The notes: generated from the sequence alone by a model not told the origin. Counted from the stretch's first letter, positions 16,245-25,320 are shown. The stretch: 45,149 bases of DNA from a cf. Phormidesmis sp. LEGE 11477 (GCF_015207105.1 NZ_JADEXO010000044.1:1-45149); one strand, 5' to 3'. A program made the numbers and translations.

Positions 16245-18845
16245 ATGAAGTTCTTACTAGTGGAAGACGATAAGGCGTTAGCAGGTGCCATAGAGCAGCT
16301 TTTGCTAGCGCATCACTATGTAATGGACTGGGCGACTGACGGCGTCGAAGGCCGGGGGATGGCTGAGGTTTTTCCTTATGATTTGATTTTGATGGATTGG
16401 ATGCTGCCCAAGCTAGATGGCATACAGCTATGTCAACAGCTAAGAAGTGAGGGTAATGACACTCCAATTATTCTATTGACAGCCCGTGACGCTAGCACAG
16501 ATAGGGTGGCGGGCCTAGATGCAGGCGCTGACGACTACCTTGTTAAGCCTTTTGAGTTTGAGGAATTGCTTGCTCGCATCCGCGCCCTATTGCGCCGGGC
16601 AGAAGGTATCATTACGCCGGTTCTACGATGGGGTGATTTGCAGCTCGACCCGCGTAGTAGCAAGGTGACTTGCGGCTCCGTTCCAATCGCCCTGACGCCG
16701 AAGGAATACGCGCTGCTAGAGCTGTTTTTACGCAATCCTAGCCGCATTTTTAGCTTAGATAGTCTGCTAGACAAGGTCTGGCCATTCGAGGATGCACCAA
16801 CGGTTGCTTCGGTGCGTACTCACATAAAAGGACTTCGCCAAAAGCTGAAGAAAGTAGGTCTATCAGATGTGATTGCTACGGTATATGGCCTAGGCTATCG
16901 GCTAAGGTCGATAGAGTCACCGAGTGACCAAGAGTCGCTAACTGATACTGTTCGTCCAGATGCGGCTGCCTTTGCAACTGCTAAGCATTTAGATCAGCCT
17001 TTAAACAAGCACTTAGATTTAGCTTCGCTTTGGCAAGGGGTGAGCCAGGACTATCTTCAGCGAATTACGGCAGTCGCTAAGGTGCTGCACCGTCTACGTC
17101 CCGGACAGATAGAGCAGAACGTTCGACAGCAGCTCTTATCGGAGGCCCATGCATTAGCGGGATCTTTAGGCAGCTTTGGATTTAAAAGCGTAGCCGCTCA
17201 GTGGAGAGAGATAGAGGCTATTCTGCACGCTCATGCCGACTTGAGCGCCGATTTGATTCGCCAGATGGAGGAACAGGTGGCGCTAGTGATTCGCTCTTTA
17301 AGGCAAATGCGATCGCCTAACCCATCGGCCCCTTCACTGGTCCCTTCACCGCTCCCTTCACTTGCCACCCCGTTAGCCCCCTTACTGGCTCTTTCAACCC
17401 CTGCTTCAGCACCCATTTCCGCTCGCTTGACTAAGGAATTTCCTTCAGCGCCGCCATCTGCTTCTATCTTTGGGGAACTGCCATCAGAACCGCTTCGGCT
17501 GTTAGTGGTGAGAACTAAAGACGACTCTCAACCTGAAAATCCTTCGCCAGTTTGGCTACAAACACTTGAAGAAATTGCCGTTCGCTATCAAATAGAGGTC
17601 AGTATTGCAGATAGTATTGATCGGGCCAGAGCGCAGATCTTTTCGGCAGGCAACAGAGATAGGCTAGTCTCTGAGTTGACGCCTCATATTGTTGTATTCG
17701 ACTTCGACAATTCCTTGGAGCTGCAGACTAATGACAGCGCTGACCTAAAGCTGATCGCTGAGTTGCAAACCCGGCAGCCGCTGCTGCCGACGATTGTATT
17801 GACTACAGCGGCAAGTTTTGAAAGTAGGGTAAATATCGCTAGGCTAGGGGTCGCTAGGGTACTACAAACACCTGTATCACCGACCGAAATCCTTGAAACA
17901 GTGGTACGAATTGTACAAAAGGGTAGGTCGCCTGCTGCCAAGCTACTGGCTGTAGATGACGATCCAACTACACTGACGCTATTACAGCAGTTACTCCCAC
18001 CCTGTCGCTTTCAGCTACACTGCCTTAGCGATTCCACCCAGTTCTGGCAAACTTTAGAAAGGATTGAACCGGATCTGATACTGCTAGATATTCAAATGCC
18101 TCAGTTCAGTGGCTTTGACCTGTGCCGTGTCGTACGCAGCGATCCCCGCTGGCACGAGCTGCCTATTTTGTTCATGTCTGCCTACACCGATGAGCAAACT
18201 GTTCAAACGGTATTCGCAGTAGGCGCTGATGACTATATTCGTAAGCCAATTCTAGCACCTGAGCTGGTAGCGCGGGTGCTAGGCTGGTTAGAGCGATCGC
18301 ACGCTCGGCGATTTAGATCAGAGATTGATAGTCTAACGGGCATATACAACCGAAGAAAATCTACTCAATCCCTCAATCGTCTTTTGAGACTAGCTAAACA
18401 ACAGCACCAACCGCTGTGTTTTGCCCTCATTGATCTCGATCATTTCAAGCAGATCAACGATCGCTATGGCCATCTTGTCGGTGACTACGTACTAAGACGA
18501 TTTGGCACCTGCTTGCGTTCGACATTTCACGGTGACGCTGTCGTTGCTCGTTGGGCAGGAGAAGAGTTTGCTATAGGGTTCTATGGGGTAGACGCGCTAG
18601 AAGGTGCTCAACGACTGTATCAGCTGATTCAAGTTTGGCAGGCCGAAACGCTTACTATTCATAAAGAGCTATCACTAGAAGATCTAGAAGATACAGCGCG
18701 TAAAAGCAGTCTGGCAATTACTTTCTCAGCCGGTGTGGCTGTATATCCACAAGCCGCCGATGACCTGCAAGAACTCTACATAGCAGCCGATCGGGCGCTA
18801 CACAAAGCTAAAGAGAGTCGCAGTCGAGTTGAGCTAGCGGTGTAG
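16245..18845 (+). CDS. Multi-domain response regulator: REC-wHTH-HPt-pseudoREC-REC-GGDEF
   Basis: An 866-residue regulator. Residues 1-120 form an OmpR-type receiver (phosphoacceptor D51, ILMDWMLP). Residues about 125-222 are a winged-helix DNA-binding domain ending in TVYGLGYRL. Residues about 255-360 are an HPt domain with H302 in EAHALAGSLGSFGF. A Pro/Ser/Ala-rich linker (about 365-420) leads to a receiver-like domain without the acidic pair or lysine (about 423-560), then a normal receiver (about 565-680; D615 in LLDIQMP). A diguanylate cyclase domain (about 690-866) follows, with RWAGEEF (769-775) in place of GGDEF and no RxxD inhibitory site. It could bind DNA, relay phosphate and make c-di-GMP. 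It lies between two sensor kinases on the same strand. Confidence 0.92.
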   Translation: MKFLLVEDDKALAGAIEQLLLAHHYVMDWATDGVEGRGMAEVFPYDLILMDWMLPKLDGIQLCQQLRSEGNDTPIILLTARDASTDRVAGLDAGADDYLVKPFEFEELLARIRALLRRAEGIITPVLRWGDLQLDPRSSKVTCGSVPIALTPKEYALLELFLRNPSRIFSLDSLLDKVWPFEDAPTVASVRTHIKGLRQKLKKVGLSDVIATVYGLGYRLRSIESPSDQESLTDTVRPDAAAFATAKHLDQPLNKHLDLASLWQGVSQDYLQRITAVAKVLHRLRPGQIEQNVRQQLLSEAHALAGSLGSFGFKSVAAQWREIEAILHAHADLSADLIRQMEEQVALVIRSLRQMRSPNPSAPSLVPSPLPSLATPLAPLLALSTPASAPISARLTKEFPSAPPSASIFGELPSEPLRLLVVRTKDDSQPENPSPVWLQTLEEIAVRYQIEVSIADSIDRARAQIFSAGNRDRLVSELTPHIVVFDFDNSLELQTNDSADLKLIAELQTRQPLLPTIVLTTAASFESRVNIARLGVARVLQTPVSPTEILETVVRIVQKGRSPAAKLLAVDDDPTTLTLLQQLLPPCRFQLHCLSDSTQFWQTLERIEPDLILLDIQMPQFSGFDLCRVVRSDPRWHELPILFMSAYTDEQTVQTVFAVGADDYIRKPILAPELVARVLGWLERSHARRFRSEIDSLTGIYNRRKSTQSLNRLLRLAKQQHQPLCFALIDLDHFKQINDRYGHLVGDYVLRRFGTCLRSTFHGDAVVARWAGEEFAIGFYGVDALEGAQRLYQLIQVWQAETLTIHKELSLEDLEDTARKSSLAITFSAGVAVYPQAADDLQELYIAADRALHKAKESRSRVELAV

Positions 18846-18998
18846 ACCTGCGTAGCCTGCTAACAAGGACAACCAACCATCCCACACCAACTTAGTCTGC
18901 ATAAATTCATCCCATACAGACTCATCTCACATAAAAACGTCACAGTTCAAGCATAGAATTAAAAGCAGGATAGTAAGAACAACACAAACAATAATGAA

Positions 18999-20459
18999 AT
19001 GTGTGTAGCGTCTCAGGTACTCTCTCTAATCGATCTCGTTATGATTCCGGTGTCTGTAACAGTGTCACCCGAGACTTCGATCGAAGAGGCGATCGCGCAG
19101 ATGTCCGAGACTCAGAACAGTTGTGTGTTAATCGCTCAAAAGCAGCACCCAGTCGGTACTTTCATCGATCGAGATCTCGTTCTTTCGGCGGCGCTGCCCC
19201 AGGCTTTGCTCAAAGAACCTATTTCGACCGTCATGATTCCAACAAAGGCTACTATTCTTGCCACCGAAATCAAAGATGCCTTTGCTATTTTTCAGCAGAT
19301 GCAGCAGCAGCATCTATACCATTTACCTGTTGTAGATGCTGCTGGAAAAGTGATCGGCGCAGTTACGCAGCATAGTCTGAAGCAAGGCTTGTATCCTAAT
19401 GATGCGCGGCTGATAGCGCCAAAGCAAAAAATCACCGAAGCAGGAACTGGTGAAGCAGAGGTCGCGAAAGAAGAGTTTACCAGAGAAGAAAATCAAAAAA
19501 ATAGTGCTTCAGGGAGTACTGCCGAGCAGATTCTAATCGAACAGCTAAAAGGCGAGTTCATTGCTATGGTCAGCCATGAACTACGGACGCCGCTGACATC
19601 GATTCATGGCGGTATCAAGCTATTGTCTCAAGGAATTGTTCAAAGTGAATCAGCGCAGGGCCAGTATCTATTGCAAGTTGCCGCAGAAAGCTCTGAGCGA
19701 TTAGTCAGATTAGTCACCGACATTTTAGAGCTAGAACGGCTAGAGTCGCGCATGGCGCTTTTTCAAAAACGATTGATCAATACGCGAGATCTAACCAAAC
19801 AGGTTTTAGAGCTATCTGACACTCTAGTGAAAAGGAAAGGTATCAAGTTAGAGATTGTAGATGAAGGCGTCCAAATCATGGCCGATAGCGATCGCCTTAC
19901 TCAGGTATTTACTCACCTACTTGATAATGCTATCCGGTTTTCATCTACTGGCTCTACCGTCAAAATTACCGTCGCTCTAGTAGCATCAAACAGAGAAGTC
20001 AGATTAGATAGAGAAACAGGATTAAATACAGAAGAGAAGATAAAAGACACTTTTCTAAGAGAGACCTCTTATGAGTCAAATACGACTGAGTTAAATACGA
20101 CTGAGTTAAATACGACCAAATATAGCGAAGCCGCTGCCCTTTTTACCATCTGCGATCAGGGAATAGGTATTTCTCCTGACCAGCGCTATAGGATCTTTGA
20201 GCGGTTTGTTCAAGGCGATCGCTGCTATATCCAAACAAGCGCCGAAACCAACGCGCCAATCGAAACTACAAAGGCAGGCAGCACAGGACTAGGCTTGAGT
20301 ATTTGTCAAAACATTGTTGAACAGCACAATGGTAGAATCTGGGTGGAAAGTCAGCCAGGAAAAGGAAGCTGCTTTTACTTTACGCTGCCAACTAAATGTG
20401 AACAATCCAGACGTGAATCTAGACGTGAACAGCAAAACAGCCATGCCACCGTCAGCTAA
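18999..20459 (+). CDS. CBS-domain sensor histidine kinase
   Basis: A 486-residue soluble kinase. A pair of CBS motifs (about 10-130) is expected to bind an adenine nucleotide or similar ligand. It is followed by HisKA with H193 ([13 protein letters not shown]) and HATPase motifs: N box [11 protein letters not shown]1 DQGIGISP, G2 [14 protein letters not shown]. There are no membrane segments, so it senses a cytoplasmic signal. Within the ATPase domain, between the N and G1 boxes (about 330-378), there is a polar insert with three copies of the pentapeptide LNTTE/K encoded by a 15-bp repeat. The gene overlaps the next one by 17 bases, which suggests that receiver is its partner. The start ATG 18999 lacks a clear Shine-Dalgarno. 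Confidence 0.9.
   Translation: MCVASQVLSLIDLVMIPVSVTVSPETSIEEAIAQMSETQNSCVLIAQKQHPVGTFIDRDLVLSAALPQALLKEPISTVMIPTKATILATEIKDAFAIFQQMQQQHLYHLPVVDAAGKVIGAVTQHSLKQGLYPNDARLIAPKQKITEAGTGEAEVAKEEFTREENQKNSASGSTAEQILIEQLKGEFIAMVSHELRTPLTSIHGGIKLLSQGIVQSESAQGQYLLQVAAESSERLVRLVTDILELERLESRMALFQKRLINTRDLTKQVLELSDTLVKRKGIKLEIVDEGVQIMADSDRLTQVFTHLLDNAIRFSSTGSTVKITVALVASNREVRLDRETGLNTEEKIKDTFLRETSYESNTTELNTTELNTTKYSEAAALFTICDQGIGISPDQRYRIFERFVQGDRCYIQTSAETNAPIETTKAGSTGLGLSICQNIVEQHNGRIWVESQPGKGSCFYFTLPTKCEQSRRESRREQQNSHATVS
20080..20121. repeat. 15-bp in-frame repeat in the CBS kinase gene
   Basis: Three nearly exact copies of a 15-bp unit (ACTGAGTTAAATACG) encode TELNT within a loop of the kinase ATPase domain. 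The position matches the variable loop between the N and G1 boxes, where length changes are tolerated. Confidence 0.85.
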
Positions 20460-20928
20460 ACCATGGCAAGATAATCACACTTCAAGCCAACAGCTTATAA
20501 AAGACGACAACGTTTCAGATGACCCAGTTTTAGAGGTTCGAGCTGTAGAAATCGAGAAACCTCAGCGGCTTTTGATAGTCGATGACGAAGCGGCAATTCG
20601 GATTATTCTCAAGGCATCGCTAGAACTAACAGCCAAATGGGTCGTCTTAGCTGCTGCCTCTGGGGAAGAAGGCATGAGTATAGCGCAAGCTGAGCAGCCC
20701 GACGCGATTTTACTAGATGTGATGATGCCAGGAATAGATGGCATTACCCTATTTCACCAGCTAAAAGCTCAGGCCGCAACCCAGCATATTCCGGTGGTTT
20801 TCCTCACCGCTCAGGCAAGAGAAGTTGAGCGTAAGCAGCTTGAGGCTCTAGGGGTAGGTGTGATTTTAAAGCCGTTTGAACCGGAACAGATCGCCAATCA
20901 GATTCGAGAATTGTTGGACTGGCAGTGA
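20443..20928 (+). CDS. Receiver-only response regulator, overlapping the CBS kinase gene
   Basis: A 161-residue protein from ATG 20443, inside the last 17 bases of the CBS kinase. After a polar N-terminal tail of about 43 residues comes one receiver domain: acidic pair in LLIVDDE, phosphoacceptor D92 ([12 protein letters not shown]), Thr in VFLTAQA, and lysine in VILKPFEP. It has no output domain, so it probably acts by protein contact or as a relay step, for example with the HPt of the regulator at 16245. The frame is open further upstream, but that part only overlaps the kinase catalytic domain and is not credible. Confidence 0.88.
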   Translation: MPPSAKPWQDNHTSSQQLIKDDNVSDDPVLEVRAVEIEKPQRLLIVDDEAAIRIILKASLELTAKWVVLAAASGEEGMSIAQAEQPDAILLDVMMPGIDGITLFHQLKAQAATQHIPVVFLTAQAREVERKQLEALGVGVILKPFEPEQIANQIRELLDWQ

Positions 20929-21140
20929 GGCTGAGATGATCGTATCCGTCGAAATAGTCATATGTACCGTCGAGGCTTTTCATCGAAGTAGCCAACCTGC
21001 TCAGTCAAGGCGGTATTCTGCCAAGCGATATGAGCATCTCCACAACTCAAAAAACGTGTTGAGTAATGCTTTCTCTTAAGAAAAATAGTAACAACCGCTA
21101 CTTTTTGGTATCATTTCTATAGCTGTGATCTATTTGCTCA

Positions 21141-21156
21141 ATGCTCAATTGAGCAT
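21141..21156. promoter_or_regulatory. 16-bp perfect palindrome upstream of the 74-residue gene
   Basis: ATGCTCAATTGAGCAT is an exact inverted repeat with no spacer, 41 bases before the start codon of the small gene at 21198. The position fits an operator for a dimeric regulator. No T tract follows, so a terminator is unlikely. Confidence 0.45.
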
Positions 21157-21197
21157 GCGATTTCTTGAGAGATCATTAGGCAATTCAAGAGGTTGAG

Positions 21198-21422
21198 ATG
21201 AAGTCCCAAAAGATGTCCGACGATGTGCTGTATGTTCCTATCTACCTAAGAGCTTTAAGCTTCAAAGAGAAAACACTACTCGCTTCGCTGGTTTTGACCT
21301 TTTCAGTTGCCATGGGCTTGGCCCCAATTGTTTGCGCTTCGTCTGATGCGATTAAACTAACGACTAAACCGATCTACAGTAGCGAAGCTGAACTCTGGAA
21401 AGTTCTGGGCGAAAAGGATTAG
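21198..21422 (+). CDS. Small single-span membrane or exported protein, unknown
   Basis: A 74-residue protein with a good Shine-Dalgarno (AGAGG, 5 bases before ATG 21198). Residues 1-25 are polar and basic. Residues about 26-47 are hydrophobic (LLASLVLTFSVAMGLAPIVCA) and could be a membrane anchor or signal peptide ending near ASS. The tail is polar. No family is recognised. A perfect 16-bp palindrome lies just upstream and an interlocking inverted-repeat structure just downstream, so it may be an individually regulated gene. Confidence 0.6.
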   Translation: MKSQKMSDDVLYVPIYLRALSFKEKTLLASLVLTFSVAMGLAPIVCASSDAIKLTTKPIYSSEAELWKVLGEKD

Positions 21423-21462
21423 CGCGGTCTAGATTTAAAATAGCAGTGGAAAAAGTGTGGCA

Positions 21463-21536
21463 CAAGCATACGAATCTACTAGAAGACACAATGGCTTCAG
21501 ACGGGCAAAACCGTATGCTTGCTTTCGCTCTAGTAG
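21463..21536. repeat. Interleaved inverted repeats between the small gene and nrtP
   Basis: CAAGCATACG (21463-21472) pairs with CGTATGCTTG (21512-21521), and CTACTAGA (21476-21483) pairs with TCTAGTAG (21529-21536). The order A-B-A'-B' is that of a pseudoknot. It ends 4 bases before the nrtP stop, at the 3' ends of two convergent transcripts. Confidence 0.55.
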
Positions 21537-21540
21537 GCGA

Positions 21541-23043
21541 TTATTTGCCTACTGGCTGACTAGAAGCGACTGACGGCTGCAGCTCCAATTCTTCTTCCCC
21601 ATGAGTGCTGGTAGGTTCCTTGAGAAAGAACCAGAGCAGAAAGAACATAATTAAGCTGCTAATTCCCATTGTCGAGAAGAAAATCCTGTTGCCAGCGTCG
21701 CCTGTAGGCAAGAAACTGAAAAGAAGTAAGAAAGCTACTCCACCTACGTTGCCCCAGGCACCCACGCTGCCAGCGATTTGACCCGTAATCTCCTCTTTGA
21801 TTAGAGGAACGATTGCATAGGTCGCCCCTTCTGCTGCCTGGACAGAGAAAGAGGCAAACATTGTTACGCCAATGGCCATTGGCAGCAACCAACCAACGTT
21901 GATCAGGCCCATTGTCAGATAGCCAACGCCTGTAACCGCCTGTAATATTACCAGCGTCCATTTCCGACTGCCGATGGTATCAGAGATCAGACCACCCCCT
22001 GGACGGGCAAATAGATTCATAAAGGCATAGCTAGAAGCCACTGCTCCCGCTAGCGCTACAGACAGGTTGAAGGTTGTCAGATAAAACAGCGGTATCATTG
22101 AGACAACGGCTAGCTCTGAGCCAAAACAGACAAAGTAGGTCAAATTTAGCAAGACGACTTGGGTAAAATCGTAGCGCTCTTCGGGGGCATAGCGTTTCTG
22201 GCCTGCCATCAACTGTTTGTTTACTCTCCAGTTCCAGTAAGTTTGGAACAGGTATAAACAGAACAGCGCTATACAGATGACAACAACTGCTGTTGGATTT
22301 AGCGCCTCAACCACAGCAAATCGCCAAGCTACGACGCCTAAAGCAATATAGAGAGGGAGATTCGACGCTGTCATTAACCAGAAGTCTCTTCGAGTCGTCA
22401 CTTCGATGGCACCCGGATGCTTGGCTGCTTTAAATTCCTTATCGGGGGGCGTATCTTGAACGTTGAAAAAATAGAACACGCCATAAGCTGCTGCCACGAC
22501 GCCGCTAAGGGCGACCGTGTATCGCCAGCTGCTTTGCGTACCCACGAAAAAGCTTGCCCCGGTTGCGATCAGCGGTAGAACAATCGCAGCTACACCAGAG
22601 CCAAAGTTGCCCCAGCCCCCGTAAATTCCTTCCGCAAAGCCGATTTCTGCCGGCGGAAACCAGTTCGCCACCATGCGAATACCCACAACGAATCCTGCTG
22701 CAACCACGCCAATCGCTAGACGGCTCCAAAGCAGTTGGTTATAGTCCTGTGCGAAGGCAAATGCAATACAGGGAATGGCGGAATAAACGAGAACACCCGA
22801 AAAAACAATCCGAGGCCCGATGCGGTCTATCAGCATACCGAAGATGATCCGAAACGGAATTGCTAGCGCTAAGTTGCACAGCAGCATTGTCCGAAATTGC
22901 AGCTCGCTTAGCTGAAACTCTTCTATAATCCCTCCGGCAAGCGGAGCAGCGTTAAAGATAACAACAAAAGACAATAAAAAGGCAAACCATGTTAGATGGA
23001 GAATACGGTATCGACCACTGAATGATAATAACCTTCGAAGCAT
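21541..23043 (-). CDS. nrtP: NrtP-type nitrate/nitrite permease (MFS, NNP family)
   Basis: The 500-residue protein is a nitrate/nitrite porter of the major facilitator superfamily, about 12 membrane segments, carrying nitrate (and probably nitrite) into the cell. Two NNP signatures are visible: YGGWGNFGSGVAAIVLP and GAWGNVGGVAFLLL. The two nitrate-binding arginines are in place: R65 (AIPFRIIFGM) and the one in LFARPGGGLISD. A long loop between helices 6 and 7 fits cyanobacterial NrtP. The start ATG 23043 has AAGGAA 8 bases upstream. A perfect NtcA site lies about 210 bases upstream. No nitrate or nitrite reductase genes are in the window. A degraded relative lies 2 kb upstream beyond a ClC gene. 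Confidence 0.94.
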   Translation of the reverse strand: MLRRLLSFSGRYRILHLTWFAFLLSFVVIFNAAPLAGGIIEEFQLSELQFRTMLLCNLALAIPFRIIFGMLIDRIGPRIVFSGVLVYSAIPCIAFAFAQDYNQLLWSRLAIGVVAAGFVVGIRMVANWFPPAEIGFAEGIYGGWGNFGSGVAAIVLPLIATGASFFVGTQSSWRYTVALSGVVAAAYGVFYFFNVQDTPPDKEFKAAKHPGAIEVTTRRDFWLMTASNLPLYIALGVVAWRFAVVEALNPTAVVVICIALFCLYLFQTYWNWRVNKQLMAGQKRYAPEERYDFTQVVLLNLTYFVCFGSELAVVSMIPLFYLTTFNLSVALAGAVASSYAFMNLFARPGGGLISDTIGSRKWTLVILQAVTGVGYLTMGLINVGWLLPMAIGVTMFASFSVQAAEGATYAIVPLIKEEITGQIAGSVGAWGNVGGVAFLLLFSFLPTGDAGNRIFFSTMGISSLIMFFLLWFFLKEPTSTHGEEELELQPSVASSQPVGK

Positions 23044-23598
23044 ATTAAAGTTTCCTTACTATACGAGGACAGGTAAAAGCAAGTGAAGAAAAAGCTTGAC
23101 TAAAATAGCGCGCACAAGCTGAAATGTTGAACCACAGATGAGCGCAAAAACTCGCCTGACTTGGTAGAATTTCGATTGCCTATTTTTGAAACAAGCTTGG
23201 AGAATGTTTCGAGGATGAGTAAGCAGCTAATTTTGGATAGACGAAATCAGGTATATCAGCTTACGTATAGCTCGACCAAAGCAAGCATCCCGTAAATTAG
23301 GTAGCGAAACTTATCTTTCAAACAACCTCTTGTATGCGAGTTACAACAACCCATTCAGGTCTTTGAGATATGCTAATTCTGTCTTTCAAGGTATACAACC
23401 TGATAAATGAATTCTGCTAGCCCTGTTACACAGTCAAAAATTGCGTTCAAAAGTTGCGCTGTGGCGAAGGCTTATCAAAATTCTCTATATAACCTTTAAG
23501 CCTCAAAGAGAGAAAACAGAAACGGCGGCAAGTGCCCTATTTCAAAGACTTTAGATCATTCAATTAAGAAAACTACCGTTACAGTGAAGTCTACCGCC
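23044..23598. other. Long AT-rich gap between nrtP and the ClC gene
   Basis: These 555 bases contain no credible gene on either strand. They hold the leader and promoter region of nrtP, including the NtcA-type site at 23251-23264. The part nearest the ClC end (23400-23598) shows no repeat, hairpin or conserved motif that I can name. Confidence 0.5.
23251..23264. promoter_or_regulatory. NtcA-type binding site upstream of nrtP
   Basis: GTA-TATCAGCT-TAC is an exact match to the NtcA consensus GTAN8TAC. NtcA is the CRP-family activator of nitrogen-assimilation genes in cyanobacteria. The site is 208 bases before the nrtP start codon, the nearest gene that would be controlled. A good TAN3T box at the usual 20-23 bases downstream is not obvious, so the promoter itself is not fixed. 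Confidence 0.6.
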
Positions 23599-25008
23599 TC
23601 AATCTACTAACACTTTTTCTACAGAGGCTTGATTGACCGGCTGCAAACCTGCTAAAAAGCCATTTTGAGCCCAAAACTGAGGCCGTGCTTCACCGATCCG
23701 GCGCGATCGCTGTGTCCCAATCATGGCAATCTTACCTGTTAAAACAAAGCTGGTAAAGCTAGAAACTACAATCACCGGCAGCATGGCTGTGCCCGACAGT
23801 ACACTAAGAATAATGCTCGTGCCTACGGGCGTTTTGGTGACTGCTACATTCACTGCTGCCATCAGGCAGACCATCCCAACTGTCGGATGAACCTGAGAAA
23901 ATGTAATTGCGATCGCTAGCCCGACATTAGAGCCAATAAAGAACAGAGGAAAGATAAATCCCCCCAAAAAACCTGAATGCAGCGTAAAGCTAATCGCAAA
24001 CATCTTAGCCACCGCAATTAGTAGCAGCATGGTGACACCCAGCGTCGAGCCAGTTTCAATCACGGTGTGAATTTGATCCTCACTGAAAAATAGCGTTTGG
24101 GGAAAGAAGAAAGCAATTAAACCGATACACAGGCCGCCCAGCGTAGCTAGGGCAATCATATTGTGCTCAAGCGGCTCTAAGAGGTGGCCGATAAAGCGAA
24201 AAATATAGATGAACATTACCGCAACACCTGATCCGATCACCCCTAAAATAAGGCCCTCGAACAAATTTATAGGCGTTAGCTCAGGCACCGATTCAAAGTG
24301 ATAAAAGCCGCCAATGGTAATACCTGTGCTAATTCTAAAAATAGCAAAAGAGAGCATCGCGGAGATAATAGCGGGTGTAACCGCCTCGTAGTATTCTAAT
24401 CCTCTACGATGGGGAATCTCTAGCGCAAATATTGCCGCTCCAATAGGCGCTCCAAAAAAGGCCCCTAGCGCCGCACTCATGCCGCAAAACGTCAGCACCC
24501 TCACATTAGTCTTACAGAGATTAAGCCTGTCTCCCAGCCAGCTGCCAAAGCTACCATTCACCTGCACTAGCGGTGCTTCTGGCCCCGCACTGCCACCGGC
24601 AGTGATTGCCAACAGCGAGGCAATCACCATGGCGGGCGTTTTATTTATGTTGATTCGGCCAGGCTGATGCACATCGTCAATAACTTGAGCCATCTCTCCA
24701 GGACGACCCATCAAGTAAAGCACCAGACCCACACAAAAGCCCCCAACCGTCGTGGCAATCCAGACATAGTGATTAGCCGGCAGCCAGTTTGGGAAATGGG
24801 GGGTGACTCGTCCTGGCAGCGTCTGCCAAACGCCGTGCATCATCGCCTCTAATACAAAGTAGTAGCAGGTGGTAACCAATCCGCCAACAGTGCCAATTGC
24901 CACAGCGCAAAGAACAAGCTGTGGGTAGGTGAGCAGACGATCTTCGTCTGGATCGCCAGAGTCTTTTGTCTGTGCTTTTGAGGGGGCTAGGTCGAGTTGA
25001 GTGGCCAC
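23599..25008 (-). CDS. ClC-family chloride channel or H+/Cl- exchanger
   Basis: The 469-residue protein has the ClC fold by motif: GGSAGPEAPLVQ with the gating glutamate E144, and LGGFIFPLFF as the third filter-like segment. About 10-12 membrane-embedded helices are visible, and no C-terminal CBS domains. It starts at GTG 25008 with AGAGGA 6 bases upstream. Members carry chloride, fluoride or nitrate; the ion cannot be read here. It lies directly downstream of an NNP-permease remnant on the same strand, 20 bases after that frame's stop, and upstream of nrtP. The setting between nitrate-porter sequences makes an anion role linked to nitrate conceivable but unproven. Confidence 0.88.
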   Translation of the reverse strand: MATQLDLAPSKAQTKDSGDPDEDRLLTYPQLVLCAVAIGTVGGLVTTCYYFVLEAMMHGVWQTLPGRVTPHFPNWLPANHYVWIATTVGGFCVGLVLYLMGRPGEMAQVIDDVHQPGRININKTPAMVIASLLAITAGGSAGPEAPLVQVNGSFGSWLGDRLNLCKTNVRVLTFCGMSAALGAFFGAPIGAAIFALEIPHRRGLEYYEAVTPAIISAMLSFAIFRISTGITIGGFYHFESVPELTPINLFEGLILGVIGSGVAVMFIYIFRFIGHLLEPLEHNMIALATLGGLCIGLIAFFFPQTLFFSEDQIHTVIETGSTLGVTMLLLIAVAKMFAISFTLHSGFLGGFIFPLFFIGSNVGLAIAITFSQVHPTVGMVCLMAAVNVAVTKTPVGTSIILSVLSGTAMLPVIVVSSFTSFVLTGKIAMIGTQRSRRIGEARPQFWAQNGFLAGLQPVNQASVEKVLVD

Positions 25009-25028
25009 GAGAAATCCTCTTTAATTGT

Positions 25029-25320
25029 TCACTGCTCGTCGTAAGGGCTAGGAAATGCCGCATGTATCAACAGACATAAATAGATATTGTGTGGACCACA
25101 GCGGTCTAGAATCGTACCGACAACAATGAGAGCAGGCATTGTCAGGGCCATATTGCGGTATGCGATCGCTCGAATATAGGGGCTCTAGTCCGAACTCGGT
25201 GGCGATTGCTGTTAAGAGAAAGGCAAAAAATTGAACCAAACCACAAAAGGTCAAAAAAAACGCAAACCAGGCGATGTGTAAAATAAGATATCGACCGCTG
25301 AAAGAAAAGACTCCTGCCAC
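25029..25320 (-). pseudogene. Frameshifted N-terminal remnant of an NNP/NrtP-like permease
   Basis: From GTG 25320 the frame reads MAGVFSFSGRYLILHIAWFAFFLTF, clearly parallel to the nrtP start (LLSFSGRYRILHLTWFAFLLSF). After about residue 48 the similarity moves to another frame: AIAYRNMALTMPALIVVGT then ILDRCGPHNIYLCLLIHAAF, matching the nrtP helix 2-3 region, until a stop at 25029. The gene thus has a frameshift near 25165-25185 and has lost everything after helix 3. The helix 2 position of the nitrate-binding arginine is Ala (MPALIVVG), so the parent was a divergent paralogue. The ClC gene begins 20 bases downstream, at the likely deletion edge. Confidence 0.8.

Noticed and set aside
20314-20442. 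Longer start for the receiver overlapping the CBS kinase
   Set aside because: The extra residues only mirror the kinase ATPase domain in another frame; the ATG at 20443 gives a normal receiver.
23332-23344. Second NtcA-like site, GTA-TGCGAGT-TAC
   Set aside because: The spacer is 7 bases instead of 8, which moves the half-sites out of register.
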